A stretch of DNA of 64,000 nt. It comes from Neisseria sicca. Lineage in GTDB: Bacteria > Pseudomonadota > Gammaproteobacteria > Burkholderiales > Neisseriaceae. The notes under the pieces are model-generated. The model did no database searches and was not told the DNA's origin. It worked only from the letters and a program-made list of their open reading frames with translations. The translations under genes were made by a program, and so were the position numbers. The stretch lies in the NCBI RefSeq assembly GCF_003044565.1, contig NZ_POXG01000008.1, positions 1 through 64,000 of the forward strand. Direction: 5' to 3'. This document shows, piece by piece, positions 38,060-46,287 of this stretch; position 1 is the stretch's first letter, and each line of letters opens with the position of its first letter.

Positions 38060-38518
38060 CTAAGCCTCCGCCACAGAATCACGGCTGAAGGTTTTTTCGC
38101 AGTAGTGGCATTTGAGCTTGGTCTGCCCGCTTTGTTTGCGGACGTAGAAGCGGCTTTTCACCGGTTCGCCGTGGCTGGCGCAGTTGGTGTTCGGGCAGCG
38201 GAACACTTCGGCGATTTCGTCGGGCAGGGTGAGCCGGCGTTTGTTGATGACTTTGAAGTGGTCGATGGTGTTGACGACGGCTTCGGGGGCGAAGAGGGCG
38301 AGGCGGTTGGCAGCGTTGTCGTCCAGCCATACGCCGGTGATTTTGATGATGTCTTTGCTGCCTTGGGTTTTGCTGGGCAGGTTGAAGCCGACGGTTACGG
38401 CGCTGCCGTAGTGCAGCAGTTTGAATTGGCGCAGGATAATCAGGCCTTTGCCGGCAGGGATGTGGTCGATGACGGTGCCTTTTTCGATGGCTTCGACGCT
38501 GAGTTTGGGGGTTTCCAT
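38060..38518 (-). CDS. pyrI: Aspartate carbamoyltransferase regulatory subunit
   Basis: 152 aa. The N-terminal nucleotide-binding domain ([20 protein letters not shown]) and the C-terminal zinc domain with Cys residues in CPNTNC and CHYC are complete. It confers CTP/ATP allostery on PyrB. Lies 9 bp downstream of pyrB on the same strand. Confidence 0.95.
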   Translation of the reverse strand: METPKLSVEAIEKGTVIDHIPAGKGLIILRQFKLLHYGSAVTVGFNLPSKTQGSKDIIKITGVWLDDNAANRLALFAPEAVVNTIDHFKVINKRRLTLPDEIAEVFRCPNTNCASHGEPVKSRFYVRKQSGQTKLKCHYCEKTFSRDSVAEA

Positions 38519-38527
38519 ATTTGCTCC

Positions 38528-39448
38528 TTATACTTCTTCGTTCAACACCAGCGATAAAATCGCCATGCGGGCGTAAACGCCGTTGGTCGCCTGCTCGAAA
38601 TAGTAGGCGTGCGGCGTGGCATCGACGTCGGGGTGGATTTCGTCAACGCGCGGCAGGGGGTGCAACACGCGCAGGTTGGGGCGGGCGTTGGCGAGCATGG
38701 CGGCGTTGAGGTTGAATTTGCCTTGGATTTTGGCGAACTCTTGTTCGTCGAAGCGTTCGCGTTGGACGCGGGTCATGTACAGGATGTCCGCCCATTCGAC
38801 GGCGGCTTCGAGGTCGGGCAGGATTTGGTAGCGGCAGCCTGCGGCTTCGAGTTCTTCGGTGATGTATTCGGGCATAGCGAGGCTGGGCGGGGAGACGAAG
38901 GCGAATTCGCAGTCCCAGCGTTTGAGGGCTTGGCAGAGGGAGTGGACAGTGCGGCCGTATTTGAGGTCGCCCGCCATGGCGATTTTGAGCTTGTTCAGAC
39001 GGCCTTGGGTTTCGTAGATGGTCACGAGGTCGAGCAGGGTTTGGCTGGGGTGTTGGTTGGTGCCGTCGCCGGCGTTGATGACGGGGACTTTGGAAAACTC
39101 GGCGGACACGCGCGCGGCGCCGTCTTTGGGGTGGCGTTGGATGATGGCGTCGGTGTAGCTGGAGATGATGCGGGCGGTGTCGGCGAGGGTTTCGCCTTTT
39201 TTCGCGCTGGTGTTCGCGCCGTCGGAAAAGCCGATGACTTTGCCGCCCAAGCGTTGCACAGCGGTTTCAAACGACAGGCGCGTGCGGGTGGAGGGTTCGA
39301 AAAAGCATGAGCCGATGAGTTTGCCTTCGAGCAGGTCGTCGCGCGGGTCGGCTTTGAGCTTGAGGGCGGTTTGCAGGAGCAGCTCGAGCTGTTCGGTCGT
39401 CAGGTCGGAAATGGAGATGACGTGTTGTCGGTAAAGCGGGTTGGGCAT
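38528..39448 (-). CDS. pyrB: Aspartate carbamoyltransferase catalytic subunit
   Basis: 306 aa from ATG at 39448 ([20 protein letters not shown]), preceded by GAAAGGAAG; the frame is open further upstream but the family length and ribosome site fix this start. STRTRLSFE binds carbamoyl phosphate and HPLPRVDEI lies in the active site. Commits carbamoyl phosphate to pyrimidines. A leader peptide and attenuator precede it. Confidence 0.95.
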   Translation of the reverse strand: MPNPLYRQHVISISDLTTEQLELLLQTALKLKADPRDDLLEGKLIGSCFFEPSTRTRLSFETAVQRLGGKVIGFSDGANTSAKKGETLADTARIISSYTDAIIQRHPKDGAARVSAEFSKVPVINAGDGTNQHPSQTLLDLVTIYETQGRLNKLKIAMAGDLKYGRTVHSLCQALKRWDCEFAFVSPPSLAMPEYITEELEAAGCRYQILPDLEAAVEWADILYMTRVQRERFDEQEFAKIQGKFNLNAAMLANARPNLRVLHPLPRVDEIHPDVDATPHAYYFEQATNGVYARMAILSLVLNEEV

Positions 39449-39472
39449 TCGGCTTCCTTTCTTCAATTCGGC

Positions 39473-39497
39473 AAAAACCCCGCTAAGGCGGGGTTTT
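39473..39497 (-). terminator. pyrBI leader attenuator
   Basis: On the minus strand AAAACCCCGC-CTTA-GCGGGGTTTTT forms a strong terminator 25 nt upstream of pyrB. The stop codon of the leader peptide overlaps its 5' arm, so a ribosome finishing the leader would block the hairpin, the arrangement of E. coli pyrBI attenuation. Confidence 0.7.
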
Positions 39498-39567
39498 ACG
39501 AAACAACGACGAACGCGCCGCGGCGTGCGGTACGGGCAAAACGGGCGGGGCGGGGGTTGAGGCGCAT
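39496..39567 (-). CDS. pyrL: Putative pyrBI leader peptide
   Basis: ATG at 39567 opens a 23-codon frame ([10 protein letters not shown] at the start, RRGAFVVVS at the end) whose TAA touches the attenuator hairpin. E. coli PyrL contains a similar RGAFF run near its end. Short length and position, rather than sequence alone, suggest a regulatory leader translated to sense UTP-dependent polymerase pausing. The start lies inside an uptake sequence; ribosome site unclear. Confidence 0.5.
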   Translation of the reverse strand: MRLNPRPARFARTARRGAFVVVS

Positions 39568-39689
39568 GGGTCGTCTGAAATCGGTTTGAGGTGGCGGTAT
39601 TATCGCATATTTGACGGGGTGGGGTTTCGGATTTTCGTGAAAAGGGGTCGTCTGAAAAATGGGGTTTCATCCTTTTCAGACGACCTGCT

Positions 39690-40073
39690 TTATTCGGTTT
39701 TGCCCGTCAGGGCTTTCATACAAAGCTGATATTCCGCCTTACCCGTATCTCGGGCGAAGATGGCGTAGTCGGATTTGGGGACGGCGTTCAAAGCCGATTG
39801 CGGAAAGTGGTAGATTTCTTGCGCCACGCGCTCGGTTAGCCCTTGAATGAAGGAGCGGCTGTAATCGTTTTTGGCAACAACCATAAAGCGTTCGTTCATT
39901 TTTTCGACGGTTTGTCCGATGCCCGTGCCCGACAAGCGTTCGCCCATGGCGGTTTGAGCCATCAGTCCGACCAGGGCGCATTGGTCTTGGAAGGATGCTT
40001 CTTGCGGTTCGGCGTGTACAGCAGAGAATGCGGCGGCGAGCAGGAGGGCTGCGGTATATTTTTGTCTGTTCAT
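39690..40073 (-). CDS. Exported protein of unknown function
   Basis: 127 aa with a signal peptide ([20 protein letters not shown], cleaved after HA). Mature part about 105 residues with two Cys (DQCALVG and YQLCMKAL) that could form a disulfide in the periplasm. Followed by a single uptake sequence. Family not recognised. Confidence 0.65.
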   Translation of the reverse strand: MNRQKYTAALLLAAAFSAVHAEPQEASFQDQCALVGLMAQTAMGERLSGTGIGQTVEKMNERFMVVAKNDYSRSFIQGLTERVAQEIYHFPQSALNAVPKSDYAIFARDTGKAEYQLCMKALTGKTE

Positions 40074-40445
40074 GGTGGTTTCTTTGGAATAGAGGTTGTT
40101 GGAGCAGGCGGGAATTTACATGAAGTATTCTGTGGTGGCAACAACACGAAGACGGCAGGATTTCAGGCGTGAAAAAGCAGGAAGGCGAAACCGTTTACCG
40201 TTTGGGCATTATCCGCGGGCGAAACGGCGACGAACATCAGACGCAGGTCGTCTGAATTTTACTTACCGGAATGATTTAAGGCTATTTGAAATAGTTTCAG
40301 ACAGTCTTATGTTATTCCCCATGAATTTAAGCAGTTGCCGGAAATTTTGTGAAAACATCATAGGACGTACCGATAATTTGAGAACTTATCTTCCTGTTTA
40401 ATAGTCTATTTTATTGTCGAGAATACCCCGACAGGATTCTATGAT
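40074..40445. other. Gene-free stretch
   Basis: 372 bp between divergent genes. It contains a single uptake sequence near 40244 and an AT-rich promoter-like area before 40446; short frames present have no start or codon-use support. Confidence 0.45.
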
Positions 40446-41216
40446 ATGCAAAATCAAAATGAAGCATCCGTTAGGTGCGGGTCGTCTGAAATCGCTGTTT
40501 CCCGACTTTCTCTGCTGCTTTGGGCGGGAATTGCAGCGGCGGTGTGCTGGACTGTTGCCGATATGCTGCTGGTCGGATTTGTGCAGACGCCGGAACGTTA
40601 TCCTTTGCTTTCGCAGACGCTGGCGCCGCAGTTGGGCGAGGCGGCGGATTTTGCCGTGCTGATGCAGGCCGGCTCGCCCGAGCGGCTGCTGTGGGGCGTG
40701 TTGCCGGCGACGTTTTCTGCGGCGCTGTATCTGGCGGCGGCATTCGGCGTTTACCGGCTGATGCGGCCCGGGCGCACGGCCAAGGTCGGTTTTGCAGTGC
40801 TGTTTTTCGGATATGCGCTGTCGCCTTTGGGACATGCCGGTTTTTATTTTACGGGCATGGTTGCCAAGGTGCTGCTGAATGCCGTGCCGGACGATTATCC
40901 GGCGTTGCTTGCGCTGTTCCGCCATTTTTACCGGATGCTGGAGGTGCACTGGATGGCTTCGGTCGGTTTGATTGCGGCGGGATGGCTGCTGTTGCTGGTA
41001 CAGACGCTGCGCCGCAGGACGCTGCTTCCGCGCGCCGCCGCGTGGTGCAATCCGTTGCCGGTAGGAACGGTTATTGCGGTTTCGTGCAGCCTGTTTCCGC
41101 AATCACCTGTTGCCGCCGCGCTTGGCGGGGCAACGTTTAATCTGGCGCAGTTGGTGTTTTTTGTTTGTGCGGCGGCGTGTGTCCGCAGGCGGGGAATGGG
41201 GATGCAGCCGGGCTGA
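40446..41216 (+). CDS. Multi-pass membrane protein, DUF6796-like
   Basis: 256 aa with about seven membrane helices: LLLWAGIAAAVCWTVADMLL, then GVLPATFSAALYLAAAFGVY, VGFAVLFFGYALSPLGHAGF, LLALFRHFYRMLEVHWMASV and others. The pattern (GxxxTVADMLL, then SPLGHAGFYFTGM) recalls DUF6796 proteins, a family of unknown function; the match is from memory. An uptake sequence is embedded at codon 12. No operon partner. Confidence 0.6.
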   Translation: MQNQNEASVRCGSSEIAVSRLSLLLWAGIAAAVCWTVADMLLVGFVQTPERYPLLSQTLAPQLGEAADFAVLMQAGSPERLLWGVLPATFSAALYLAAAFGVYRLMRPGRTAKVGFAVLFFGYALSPLGHAGFYFTGMVAKVLLNAVPDDYPALLALFRHFYRMLEVHWMASVGLIAAGWLLLLVQTLRRRTLLPRAAAWCNPLPVGTVIAVSCSLFPQSPVAAALGGATFNLAQLVFFVCAAACVRRRGMGMQPG

Positions 41217-41549
41217 AATAAAACGATGCCGCCTTTGCCGGACGGCAATCATCCGCCTTGGTGCCGATGCTTGTAATACAGGTAATCCGCCGTTTCGTCC
41301 CAAACCCATCACACATTATATTGCCGCTACGGCTCAAAGGTCGTCTGAAATTTGACGCTCCATTTTCAGACGACCCCTTGTCGTTTTTCAAAAAACAAAA
41401 AATCCGACTCCGGCCCCAAGCGCCACGAAGCATGGACAGTAGGGTATAATTGCGAAATATATTCTTTTGTGAAATCAATAAAAAACAAAGACGAAAAGCA
41501 GTTTTTGAAAGGTTTCACCCTAATTTCAAACTCTACACAGGAAACCGCC
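41217..41549 (+). other. Intergenic region upstream of the DUF3579-GNAT gene
   Basis: 333 bp holding an uptake-sequence pair (41336-41378). The open frame continues upstream of the chosen start at 41550, but the uptake sequences it would translate argue against coding. Confidence 0.5.
41336..41378. terminator. Uptake-sequence pair after the membrane-protein gene
   Basis: CAAAGGTCGTCTGAAATTT and CATTTTCAGACGACCCCTTG around GACGCTC. Confidence 0.5.
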
Positions 41550-42386
41550 ATGTTAGTCTGCAATCCCTACGAAGTCGTGATCCACGGCACAACCAACAAA
41601 GGCAAGATTTTCCGTCCCAGCGACTGGGCAGAACGCTTGTGCGGCATATTGTCCTCATTCACCAAAGACAACCGGCTGTCCTACTCCAACTGGGTGCGCC
41701 CCATGTTGGTGGACAACGTCCGCTGCGTCGCCGTCGATAAAAAACTCGAAGAAGACAATCCGCAGATGTTCCGTTTCCTGATGGACTTTGCCGCCGACAA
41801 CGACTTGCGCATCATCGACTGCAAAGAACTTTTGAAAGAACAGGAAGACAAAGCACAAGGCGAGCCGGCCGAACGCGTCCTGCTGGCACAAGCCATCGAA
41901 GAAAAACACGCCGCCGAAAAAGCACAAGCCGAAACTGTCGCCACAGAATACATTTTGCGCGAAATCCCGCCCGAAGACACATCCACCGCCTTCGCCGCCC
42001 TCAGCGTCCTACGTTCCGCATTGACCGACATCAGCAAATTCACCGAGCAAATCAACACCATCCAACGCCCCGCCGGCTATCGCCTCTTAGGCATTTTTGA
42101 AGAAGGCAAACACAACGCCGTCGCCGTCTGCGGCTTCCGCGAAGCCTGCAACCTCGCCAGCGGCCGCCATATCCACATCGACGACATCGTTACCCTGCCG
42201 CAAAGCCGCCGCAAAGGCTACGCCTCCCGCCTCTTGGCAGAAGTCAGCAAAATCGGCGCGGAAACAGGTGTCACCAAAATCCACCTCAACGTCCACGTCA
42301 ATCACGACCGCGTCGATGCGCACCGCCTGTATTTCAAAAACGGCTTCGAAATCTGCGCCTACCATTTCCGCTGCGATCCTAAATAA
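41550..42386 (+). CDS. DUF3579 / GNAT acetyltransferase fusion
   Basis: 278 aa from ATG at 41550 (MLVCNPYEVVIHGTTNKGKI), the DUF3579 start. Residues 1-95 match DUF3579 (FRPSDWAERLCGILSSFTKD; NPQMFRFLMDFAADNDLRI); a charged Glu/Ala linker follows. From about residue 170 comes a GNAT domain with the acetyl-CoA loop LPQSRRKGYASRLLAEV and the C-terminal YFKNGFEIC strand. Probably acetylates a small molecule or protein; substrate unknown. Confidence 0.78.
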   Translation: MLVCNPYEVVIHGTTNKGKIFRPSDWAERLCGILSSFTKDNRLSYSNWVRPMLVDNVRCVAVDKKLEEDNPQMFRFLMDFAADNDLRIIDCKELLKEQEDKAQGEPAERVLLAQAIEEKHAAEKAQAETVATEYILREIPPEDTSTAFAALSVLRSALTDISKFTEQINTIQRPAGYRLLGIFEEGKHNAVAVCGFREACNLASGRHIHIDDIVTLPQSRRKGYASRLLAEVSKIGAETGVTKIHLNVHVNHDRVDAHRLYFKNGFEICAYHFRCDPK

Positions 42387-42389
42387 ACG

Positions 42390-42425
42390 AAAAGGTCGTC
42401 TGAAAGTTTTCAGACGACCTTTTTT
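42390..42425. terminator. Uptake-sequence terminator
   Basis: AAAAGGTCGTCTGAAAG and CTTTCAGACGACCTTTTTT, nearly spacerless; lies between the converging GNAT gene and the AT-rich island. Confidence 0.75.
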
Positions 42426-42428
42426 AAA

Positions 42429-42458
42429 GTTGGGTTTTTAACCTAACTTACGTTTGCT
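42429..42458 (-). repeat. Cassette trailer, copy 4
   Basis: GTTGGGTTTTTAACCTAACT followed by TACGTTTG; the same motif as copies 1-3, marking the downstream edge of the island. Confidence 0.45.
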
Positions 42459-42497
42459 AAACTCCCTAAAATGGATTTTTATAAAGTTTTCCAGATT

Positions 42498-43022
42498 TTA
42501 AAAGGGATAATTTCTATTGCAAACCCCTAAAAATTCGATATTTTCATGCTTAGTCTCATCGTCATAAATAAATTTATCATTACTATCAAAGCAAAAAGAA
42601 TAAAACTTACTTTCCCTTCTAGTACTAGTAGTCCTTATAGCAATAGAAACTGTACCATTCCTATATTTATTTCTATCAAAAATTAAAGTATTATTTCCAA
42701 TAAATTGCATACCTGATTTTTTATTGATTACATTTTCTATTTCTGAATAACATTTTTTTTCTTCCTCACTACCTGCACAGTAAATATTTATATCTTCCAA
42801 TACTGCTCCATTATCATAAAAACCTATACTAAGATCAAATATCATATCTCGATTATCATGATCAATTATTACGTAAATGAATTGGGGATCAGTAATTGAT
42901 GTTATTTTTACCTTTTTAATTTTAAATGCACTTAATAAGCATATATAAATAATAAAAATAAATAGTGCAAGGAAGTATAGTTTAATTTTTTTTGTCATGA
43001 AATTTATTGGTTCCAAATTCAA
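42498..43022 (-). CDS. Membrane-anchored accessory protein, probable immunity protein
   Basis: 174 aa, strongly AT-rich. One N-terminal membrane helix (IKLYFLALFIFIIYICLLSA) is preceded by a short basic cytosolic end; the rest is a periplasmic domain with four Cys (YCAGSEEEKKCYSE, YSFCFDSND, GVCNRNYPF). The topology suits an immunity protein against a periplasm-acting toxin. Effector partner absent. No family recognised. Confidence 0.55.
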   Translation of the reverse strand: MNLEPINFMTKKIKLYFLALFIFIIYICLLSAFKIKKVKITSITDPQFIYVIIDHDNRDMIFDLSIGFYDNGAVLEDINIYCAGSEEEKKCYSEIENVINKKSGMQFIGNNTLIFDRNKYRNGTVSIAIRTTSTRRESKFYSFCFDSNDKFIYDDETKHENIEFLGVCNRNYPF

Positions 43023-43177
43023 AAAATTCTAAAAAACTTTATCTTAAGCGGTTTTGCCACACTTGTATAAATCTTGCTACTACTATGTTTGGGTATGCTG
43101 ACAACCACTACTTTGCCTATTACTCTCTAACTACGTCCACTTTCACACCTAGCCCCAGCATAACACTAATTTTATTG

Positions 43178-43257
43178 AGACCTTTGCAAAATTCCCCAAA
43201 ATCCCCTAAATGTCTTGGTGGGAATTTTGGGGATTTTGGGGAATTTTGCAAAGGTCT
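43178..43257. mobile_element. 80-bp MITE with IS5-type termini
   Basis: AGACCTTTGCAAAATTCCCC reads inward from both ends, leaving almost nothing but joined terminal regions (CTAAATGTCTTGGTGGGAAT at the centre). The left half matches the first 50 bp of the IS remnant at 131. It replaces the usual trailer after the gene ending at 43265. Confidence 0.75.
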
Positions 43258-43264
43258 TAACCCT

Positions 43265-44275
43265 TTAAAACTTGGGTTCTTTCTGTAAATAAGGTAGTAA
43301 ATCAGGATCCTGATAGCCCTCATCGATTTTATACCCCTTGTTAACCAGCATGGCTTCCTTTTTTTTGCGATTCGCCAATTCGATGTCACGGTAGCGTTGC
43401 CAGTATTCCGGCAGGCTGGAGCTGATTTTATCCATTTCTTTTTGAAGTTTATCGATATCATAACCGTCAGGGATAAATGTGTTGTATATGTCATTTCGGG
43501 TGCTGTAGCGCGCGGTCGTAAATGAGATCCTCATCATATACTGCCCCCATTCGTTAAAACTTAATGTTTTATTGATGTCGTCTAAATCTTCTTGGTCGTT
43601 GACGGTCGAGTCAAATGAAAGACTCATTTCAACACCGTCCAAATAAAAGGTTGCAATCATGCCTCGCTTCATCATAACGCTATACCATGTATTAAAATCC
43701 GGAACTACACCGGGATCGGTAATATTACCCAAGCCAAAATTTTCTTTATCTTGGAAATATCTGATTGCATCTTTACCTGTCAGCCGAGGACTGGATAAAT
43801 AAATATAACGTTGCCAACCACTGTCCTGTATCCGCTTCATCAGCTTAACCCATAAATCATAGGCTTCACGATGGCGGATAAGTTCGCCGGCACTGATGCC
43901 GCTGTTTAAAACAATATCAGTTACTCCCTCTCCCTCAGGTTCGGAACCTACCGATCCCATGGCGGTAAAAGTATGCGGGATAGTCAGGTCATGGCCACTG
44001 TGGCGGATGGTGACGGCTCCCAATTGTTTCGACGGCCATTGTAAATCTAAAAAGCCGACCAGTTCTCCTGCGGTATGGTGATCTGCAACCGCCCCTGCCT
44101 GTTTGAAGCTTTCCGGCCCTTTTTTGCCCAATTGTAAAGTTACTTCCTGCGGCATGATTTTCTCCTTGTCGTCTGAAGCATGAACTGTTAATGAGATCAG
44201 AGCGAGCAAAAGAGTAGCGAGCAAAGCTGCTACAACCCGCTCACTGATTGCCTTGTGGGTCGTTCCAAGATTCAT
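43265..44275 (-). CDS. Large exported accessory protein, possible immunity or adaptor
   Basis: 336 aa with an extended signal or anchor (RVVAALLATLLLALISLTVH, then ASDD). The mature part is soluble, Cys-free, with KEKIMPQEVTLQLGKKGPE, GVTDIVLNSGISAGELIRHR and a charged helical end. An AAAGGAGAAAACC site precedes the ATG. It lies directly behind a vgrG-head/effector-tail scar, the place of an immunity gene; its size recalls Tli4-type immunity proteins but I cannot confirm that. GC higher than its neighbours. Confidence 0.5.
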   Translation of the reverse strand: MNLGTTHKAISERVVAALLATLLLALISLTVHASDDKEKIMPQEVTLQLGKKGPESFKQAGAVADHHTAGELVGFLDLQWPSKQLGAVTIRHSGHDLTIPHTFTAMGSVGSEPEGEGVTDIVLNSGISAGELIRHREAYDLWVKLMKRIQDSGWQRYIYLSSPRLTGKDAIRYFQDKENFGLGNITDPGVVPDFNTWYSVMMKRGMIATFYLDGVEMSLSFDSTVNDQEDLDDINKTLSFNEWGQYMMRISFTTARYSTRNDIYNTFIPDGYDIDKLQKEMDKISSSLPEYWQRYRDIELANRKKKEAMLVNKGYKIDEGYQDPDLLPYLQKEPKF

Positions 44276-44342
44276 GGTTTTCTCCTTTTTTGGTGTTGCC
44301 TATCCAGCCTGCTATGGTTTGCAGGTGTCTTTCGATATATTC

Positions 44343-44561
44343 CTACTTTTCGGATTCGGACAATACGGCTTCCTGCGGACGAATTTCAAACGCTGCGCGT
44401 TGGTTGAGGTAGGAGGACAGCGGCAGGGAGGAATCGGTGGAGGTGGCGGTGATTTCGACGCAGTAGGCGGTGTTGGCGGCTTCAGAGGCGATGAAAGAAC
44501 GAACGGAGAGGGACGGGGAGAAACGGGCGAAGGTGAGATGGTAGGATTGACGGGCAGTCAT
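44343..44561 (-). pseudogene. vgrG 5' stub fused to an effector tail
   Basis: ATG at 44561 opens 72 codons matching the N-terminus of T6SS spike protein VgrG (HLTFARFSPSLSVRSFIASE, then YCVEITATSTDSSLPLSSYL and NQRAAFEI). It ends at TAG (44343-44345). The same frame then continues (EYIERHLQTIAGWIGNTKKG) up to the next gene, like the tail of an effector. More than 600 residues of VgrG are missing. Read as an internal deletion between a vgrG head and an effector 3' end. Confidence 0.7.
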
Positions 44562-44644
44562 GGCGTTGAATTTAAAGATGATAATGAGGTTTGCATGGTA
44601 ACTTGAATGGCATCAACGGTAAAGCAAATGGGATAAACGGTAGA

Positions 44645-44681
44645 AAGGTCGTCTGAATGGAAGTTTTTCAGACGACCTTTA
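44645..44681. terminator. Uptake-sequence pair upstream of the vgrG stub
   Basis: AAAGGTCGTCTGAATGG and TTTTTCAGACGACCTTTAT; terminates the minus-strand gene 44737-45192 before the stub region. Confidence 0.65.
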
Positions 44682-44700
44682 TAAATTCAATCTGTACTTG
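44682..44700 (-). repeat. Cassette trailer, copy 5 (partial)
   Basis: AAATTCAATCTGTACTTG retains only the right half of the motif, 36 bp after the stop at 44737. Confidence 0.35.
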
Positions 44701-44736
44701 CTTGAAACTTAGTCAAGGATTCAAATAATGAAGGAT

Positions 44737-45192
44737 TTAACTTAATAATCGCCCCAAGCAAAATCCCTTAATTACTTCATCTTTGATTATCTCTCCACTG
44801 CTTCCAATATAAATATGCCTCTCACAGAAATCGCTTGAGTCGCGATGAATTTCCATGAACTTCTGCTTTGGAGTTGGTACAGATTCATTTGTATAGAATA
44901 CATCATCATTATCTGGCATGGAAAAAGAAAAACCAAGATAGAGGGTTTCATTAATATTTTTTTTATTATATGAGAAGTAGATCGGGGAAGATTCATTCTT
45001 CTCTAAATTGAAACCCCAGTAATTTTTCATTGCTTCATCCTCAGTTTGATTTTCATACGTTCTAGAAACGTTAATTTGCAGCCAATAAGGAGATGAATTA
45101 TGGATGACGATTTGTCGCTTTTGTTCAGTAATGAAGTCATGTATCACAAAGGGAAACACACAAAGCAATATTAGGAAAATTATTTTTTTCAT
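44737..45192 (-). CDS. Exported accessory protein, probable immunity protein
   Basis: 151 aa with an N-terminal signal or anchor (MKKIIFLILLCVFPFVIHDF). The periplasmic part has alternating strands (IVIHNSSPYWLQINVSRTY; LYLGFSFSMPDND) suggesting a small beta-sandwich, and two Cys near the end. AT-rich. It follows the 45240-45833 gene by 47 bp without a terminator, so the pair may be one operon. No family recognised. Confidence 0.55.
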   Translation of the reverse strand: MKKIIFLILLCVFPFVIHDFITEQKRQIVIHNSSPYWLQINVSRTYENQTEDEAMKNYWGFNLEKNESSPIYFSYNKKNINETLYLGFSFSMPDNDDVFYTNESVPTPKQKFMEIHRDSSDFCERHIYIGSSGEIIKDEVIKGFCLGRLLS

Positions 45193-45239
45193 GATAGGTT
45201 AGGAAACCAAAGGTTCAAAGGGGGAGGAGCTCTTTCTGC

Positions 45240-45833
45240 TCAATAAAACAATTCAACCAGCCACTGGATAATTTTTGCATCTATGCGTTGAAGGAGGTTG
45301 GGATGAAGTGGCGCAACAGGACCGCCGTCAGGTCCGCCACTCCAGCCGATATATTCATCATTGACAGATTGTCTTGCAAAATTTTCAGGAACCCATTCCG
45401 TACCAAATGGGAATGTATCTCGATAATAGTAGAGCAAATTATCCTTTTCATCGGCAATAAAGATTGCTGTCCTAAAACCGTTCCATCCTGTACAGGCAAA
45501 AGTTTTTCTATTCTTTAAAATTCTGCGATTATCTGCCAAAATCTTTTTTTCCAATTCTATTTGTTCTAAACGTTCTACTTTATGTTGATATAAATACTCA
45601 CATTCGGGGTTATCTTTGTAGCGTAATTCTCGGTAAATTGCTTCAGGATTTTGCATAAAATATAGTCCACAAGAACCTTCTTGATAGTTCACTAAATATT
45701 TATTTTGGTAACAATCACTGCTCACGGAAAGATTTTTTATCTCTTCTCCCATCCCCGTTATTCGCCAATACTCAACTAATCCAAATATCAATATAAAGAA
45801 ACCAAACCATTTCACTATTTTTTTCTTTTTCAT
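45240..45833 (-). CDS. Membrane-anchored accessory protein, probable immunity protein
   Basis: 197 aa: basic start KKKKIVK, one membrane helix (WFGFFILIFGLVEYW), then a periplasmic domain with paired Cys and a helical stretch (QHKVERLEQIELEKKILADN). The C-terminal half has GWSGGPDGGPVAPLHPNLLQ. It lies behind the DUF6402-like toxin-domain fragment, the expected position of its immunity gene. Its first 37 codons and upstream region recur at 46701-46900. Confidence 0.6.
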   Translation of the reverse strand: MKKKKIVKWFGFFILIFGLVEYWRITGMGEEIKNLSVSSDCYQNKYLVNYQEGSCGLYFMQNPEAIYRELRYKDNPECEYLYQHKVERLEQIELEKKILADNRRILKNRKTFACTGWNGFRTAIFIADEKDNLLYYYRDTFPFGTEWVPENFARQSVNDEYIGWSGGPDGGPVAPLHPNLLQRIDAKIIQWLVELFY

Positions 45834-45920
45834 AAATTTTGCCTATTATTTCAAAACCACTTCAATTGGAGGGTTACAACGATATTTTTTCAAAGATGAA
45901 AATATCAGCAGATCCCCGCC
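45723..45920 (-). repeat. Duplicated immunity 5' region, intact copy
   Basis: Covers the first codons of the 45240-45833 gene and about 85 bp upstream; strongly similar to 46701-46900 and in the same orientation. Confidence 0.75.
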
Positions 45921-45928
45921 TAGTTTGT

Positions 45929-46264
45929 TTAAATCTCGCCATTTGTTGAAATGGCTGTTCCTAACTGGGTAGAAACGGTCTTCCGGCTTGGAATCGAAAA
46001 GAGAAGGGGGGCTGCTATATAGGCTGAGGCTGCTATAATCTCATTTTTCTTATCTGAAAGCTGATGGCTATAAAACACATCAAATCCTGTATGATTCCAA
46101 TGCCCTAGGTATTGATATCCGCCATTATCGTTAAGAAAATCAAATGTATCTCGGATATAGAGATAAACGCTTTCTACAATTAATTTATTTCCAGGCATGC
46201 GGTATTTTCCGATGGCAGCTGCCAAAGTACAGCCTGCGACAGTGGCGAAAAATTCGTCTTTCAA
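45929..46264 (-). pseudogene. Orphan C-terminal toxin-domain fragment, DUF6402-like
   Basis: 111 codons from ATG at 46264 with no signal peptide. GCTLAAAIGKYRMPGNKLIV, then YLYIRDTFDFLNDNGGYQYL and GHWNHTGFDVFY match what I recall of DUF6402, a domain found at the ends of T6SS-linked effectors. It has no VgrG, PAAR or Rhs carrier. It starts 24 bp after the preceding gene, so it is probably a displaced effector tail. Better GC than its neighbours. Confidence 0.5.
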
Positions 46265-46287
46265 TACACTTTACAAATATTGAATAT

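Noticed and set aside
43178..43257. Strong hairpin as a terminator of the 43265-44275 gene
   Set aside because: Its arms equal the termini of the IS element at 131, so it is a MITE; it may still terminate transcription secondarily.
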